NCBI RefSeq assembly: GCF_004551525.1
Contig: NZ_SATR01000005.1
Coordinates: 62,001 to 126,000, forward strand
Direction: 5' to 3'
From: Vibrio ouci
GTDB taxonomy: Bacteria; Pseudomonadota; Gammaproteobacteria; Enterobacterales; Vibrionaceae
DNA length: 64,000 nt
Each line of letters opens with the position of its first letter. The stretch's first letter is position 1. A model generated the notes under the pieces. It searched no databases. It worked only from the letters and a program-made list of their open reading frames with translations, and was not told the DNA's origin. Made by a program: the position numbers and the translations under genes. This document shows positions 63,080 through 64,000 of the stretch, piece by piece.

Positions 63080-63866
63080 GCTGGGTATTGAGTATATCTA
63101 ATTGCTCAATCAATGCTTGGCAGCACACATAAGGGGTAGTCTTCTCGACTGCCCTTTCTATTTTCTCCACCGCTTTCATACTATCACCATCGAGGTGCAT
63201 CGCTTTCAAGCCCTCAAGTGCATCTAGCGCAAATCGCCATGGTAACGCTCTAACCTCAGCTAACTCGCGCTGAAATGCCCTATTCTTAACCCCTTCTAAG
63301 TACACGCGATAAGTGGTTAGCTCGTCAGCCAATAAGAAAGCGCGACCAGCCTCACCGAGATGAGGGTACTCAACAGCACAATGCTGGCTAATATCCAACG
63401 GTATTGAAAGTGACAAGCCACTTTGCGCACAACGCTGATGCAGCACTCTTAGCAGCCCTTGCTCATCCATTAGTGACTGAATTTCAAAAATTCGTTTTAG
63501 ATGGTAGTCGTTGGAGACAAAGGTGACATCAATCCTTTGACCAATACTGCATAACTGGCTTTCCACTAATTTGTCCGCTGCATTTTGGATATTTTCGATG
63601 GTATTGGTCGACTGACTTTCAATGAGGATATGAGGAGGCAAGGTTTTGTTGGCAGGACGCAAGCGCAAAAACTGCTGATACATGGCTTCAGCTTCAGATG
63701 TCGTCTGACCGTCAGTTACACCACCGCAAAAAACAAACGCGGTTTCTTGAACGTTAACTTGTTCAAGCAGTTTAAAAAGTCCTTCCACTCGGCTAACACC
63801 TTCCGGCGTTAATCGGTTGTTTCGCAGCCTCTTGCCTAGGATAAGTACCACATTCGAAATGTTCAT
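63033..63866 (-). CDS. YdcF/SanA-like DUF218 protein
   Basis: This is 277 residues. The DUF218 fold is visible in VVLILGKRLRNNRLTPEG, FVFCGGVTDGQTTSEAEAMY, ESQSTNTIENIQNAA and FVSNDYHLKRI. E. coli YdcF binds S-adenosylmethionine, and SanA/ElyC relatives affect the cell envelope. No signal peptide is present, so this one is probably cytoplasmic. The C-terminal 100 residues (helical) have no known domain to me. It converges on and overlaps the membrane protein gene. Confidence 0.82.
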   Translation of the reverse strand: MNISNVVLILGKRLRNNRLTPEGVSRVEGLFKLLEQVNVQETAFVFCGGVTDGQTTSEAEAMYQQFLRLRPANKTLPPHILIESQSTNTIENIQNAADKLVESQLCSIGQRIDVTFVSNDYHLKRIFEIQSLMDEQGLLRVLHQRCAQSGLSLSIPLDISQHCAVEYPHLGEAGRAFLLADELTTYRVYLEGVKNRAFQRELAEVRALPWRFALDALEGLKAMHLDGDSMKAVEKIERAVEKTTPYVCCQALIEQLDILNTQLTWLNRHLDPERQHE

Positions 63867-64000
63867 TATTTACTCATGTCTCAATTATTCCTACTGAATT
63901 ACTCAGGTACTGTACATACATCGTCTTTGCCGCTAGCTTAGCAAAGGTTAAAGTTTTGTTATTTTGGTGTTGATAAGTCGAAATCTCGGTCAGATGCCAT

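Noticed and set aside
1..64000. Mobile elements, prophage, integron attC repeats or CRISPR arrays
   Set aside because: I found no transposase, integrase, phage gene, terminal repeat or regularly spaced repeat by reading; the genes look core or metabolic.

Overview
The window reads as a stretch of a Vibrio genome, probably the second chromosome. The best evidence is the adjacent CAI-1 quorum-sensing pair cqsA/cqsS. It is flanked on one side by sbcC-sbcD and on the other by a TehA/SLAC1-like channel and clcA, an order I recall from V. cholerae chromosome II. Vibrio-typical small families (DUF3316, DUF3010, DUF6279 lipoprotein), CheV, an Aer-like receptor and a PpiC gene agree with this. I see no insertion sequence, prophage, integron or CRISPR array. 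The window is mostly core and metabolic DNA.

Layout. 1-6.7 kb: small envelope proteins, then a large hybrid histidine kinase translationally coupled to a response regulator. 6.7-12.8 kb: a GFA-family protein, an Lrp/AsnC regulator divergent from a nucleoside-recognition membrane protein, an Aer-like receptor, the YlqF GTPase, and a COG0523 zinc GTPase behind a near-ideal Zur box. 12.8-25.3 kb: a structured non-coding stretch, then a complete agmatine/putrescine catabolic locus (aguA, aguB, puuA-D, gabT, gabD) with PuuR and an NhaC-type carrier. 25.6-31.6 kb: clcA, a TehA-like channel, cqsA and cqsS. 31.8-40.6 kb: sbcC-sbcD, a FabH-like synthase divergent from trxC, an MFS carrier and small genes. 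40.6-40.8 kb: tRNA-Cys and tRNA-Leu. 41-52.5 kb: nitrate assimilation (nirD, nirB, an nrt ABC transporter, nasT, a TrpD2-like gene, cobA, nasA). 52.7-55.9 kb: ravA-viaA. 56-64 kb: a NUDIX hydrolase, threonine aldolase, cytochrome c, ppiC, cheV, a diguanylate cyclase, a DHH phosphoesterase, a DUF333 lipoprotein, a membrane protein and a DUF218 protein.

How the genes work together. The agu-puu-gab locus encodes every step from agmatine to succinate. The puuDR...gabT operon and the puuA-nhaC operon diverge from one control region that holds a 20-bp perfect palindrome resembling half of the E. coli PuuR site. The nitrate locus encodes uptake, reduction of nitrate to ammonium, and siroheme methylation for NirB.

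The most notable regulatory picture is in the nitrate locus. Sigma-54-type -24/-12 elements lie upstream of nasA, nasT and nrtA, and a dyad matching the NtrC consensus lies upstream of nasA. An intrinsic terminator sits in each leader just before the nasA and nrtA start codons, and the locus encodes an ANTAR antiterminator (NasT). This suggests two-layer control: NtrC/sigma-54 initiation plus NasT antitermination. The nitrate-binding protein gene nrtA is broken by one extra base in a G7 run, so the assembled strain may lack this uptake system, or the base may be an error or a slippage variant.
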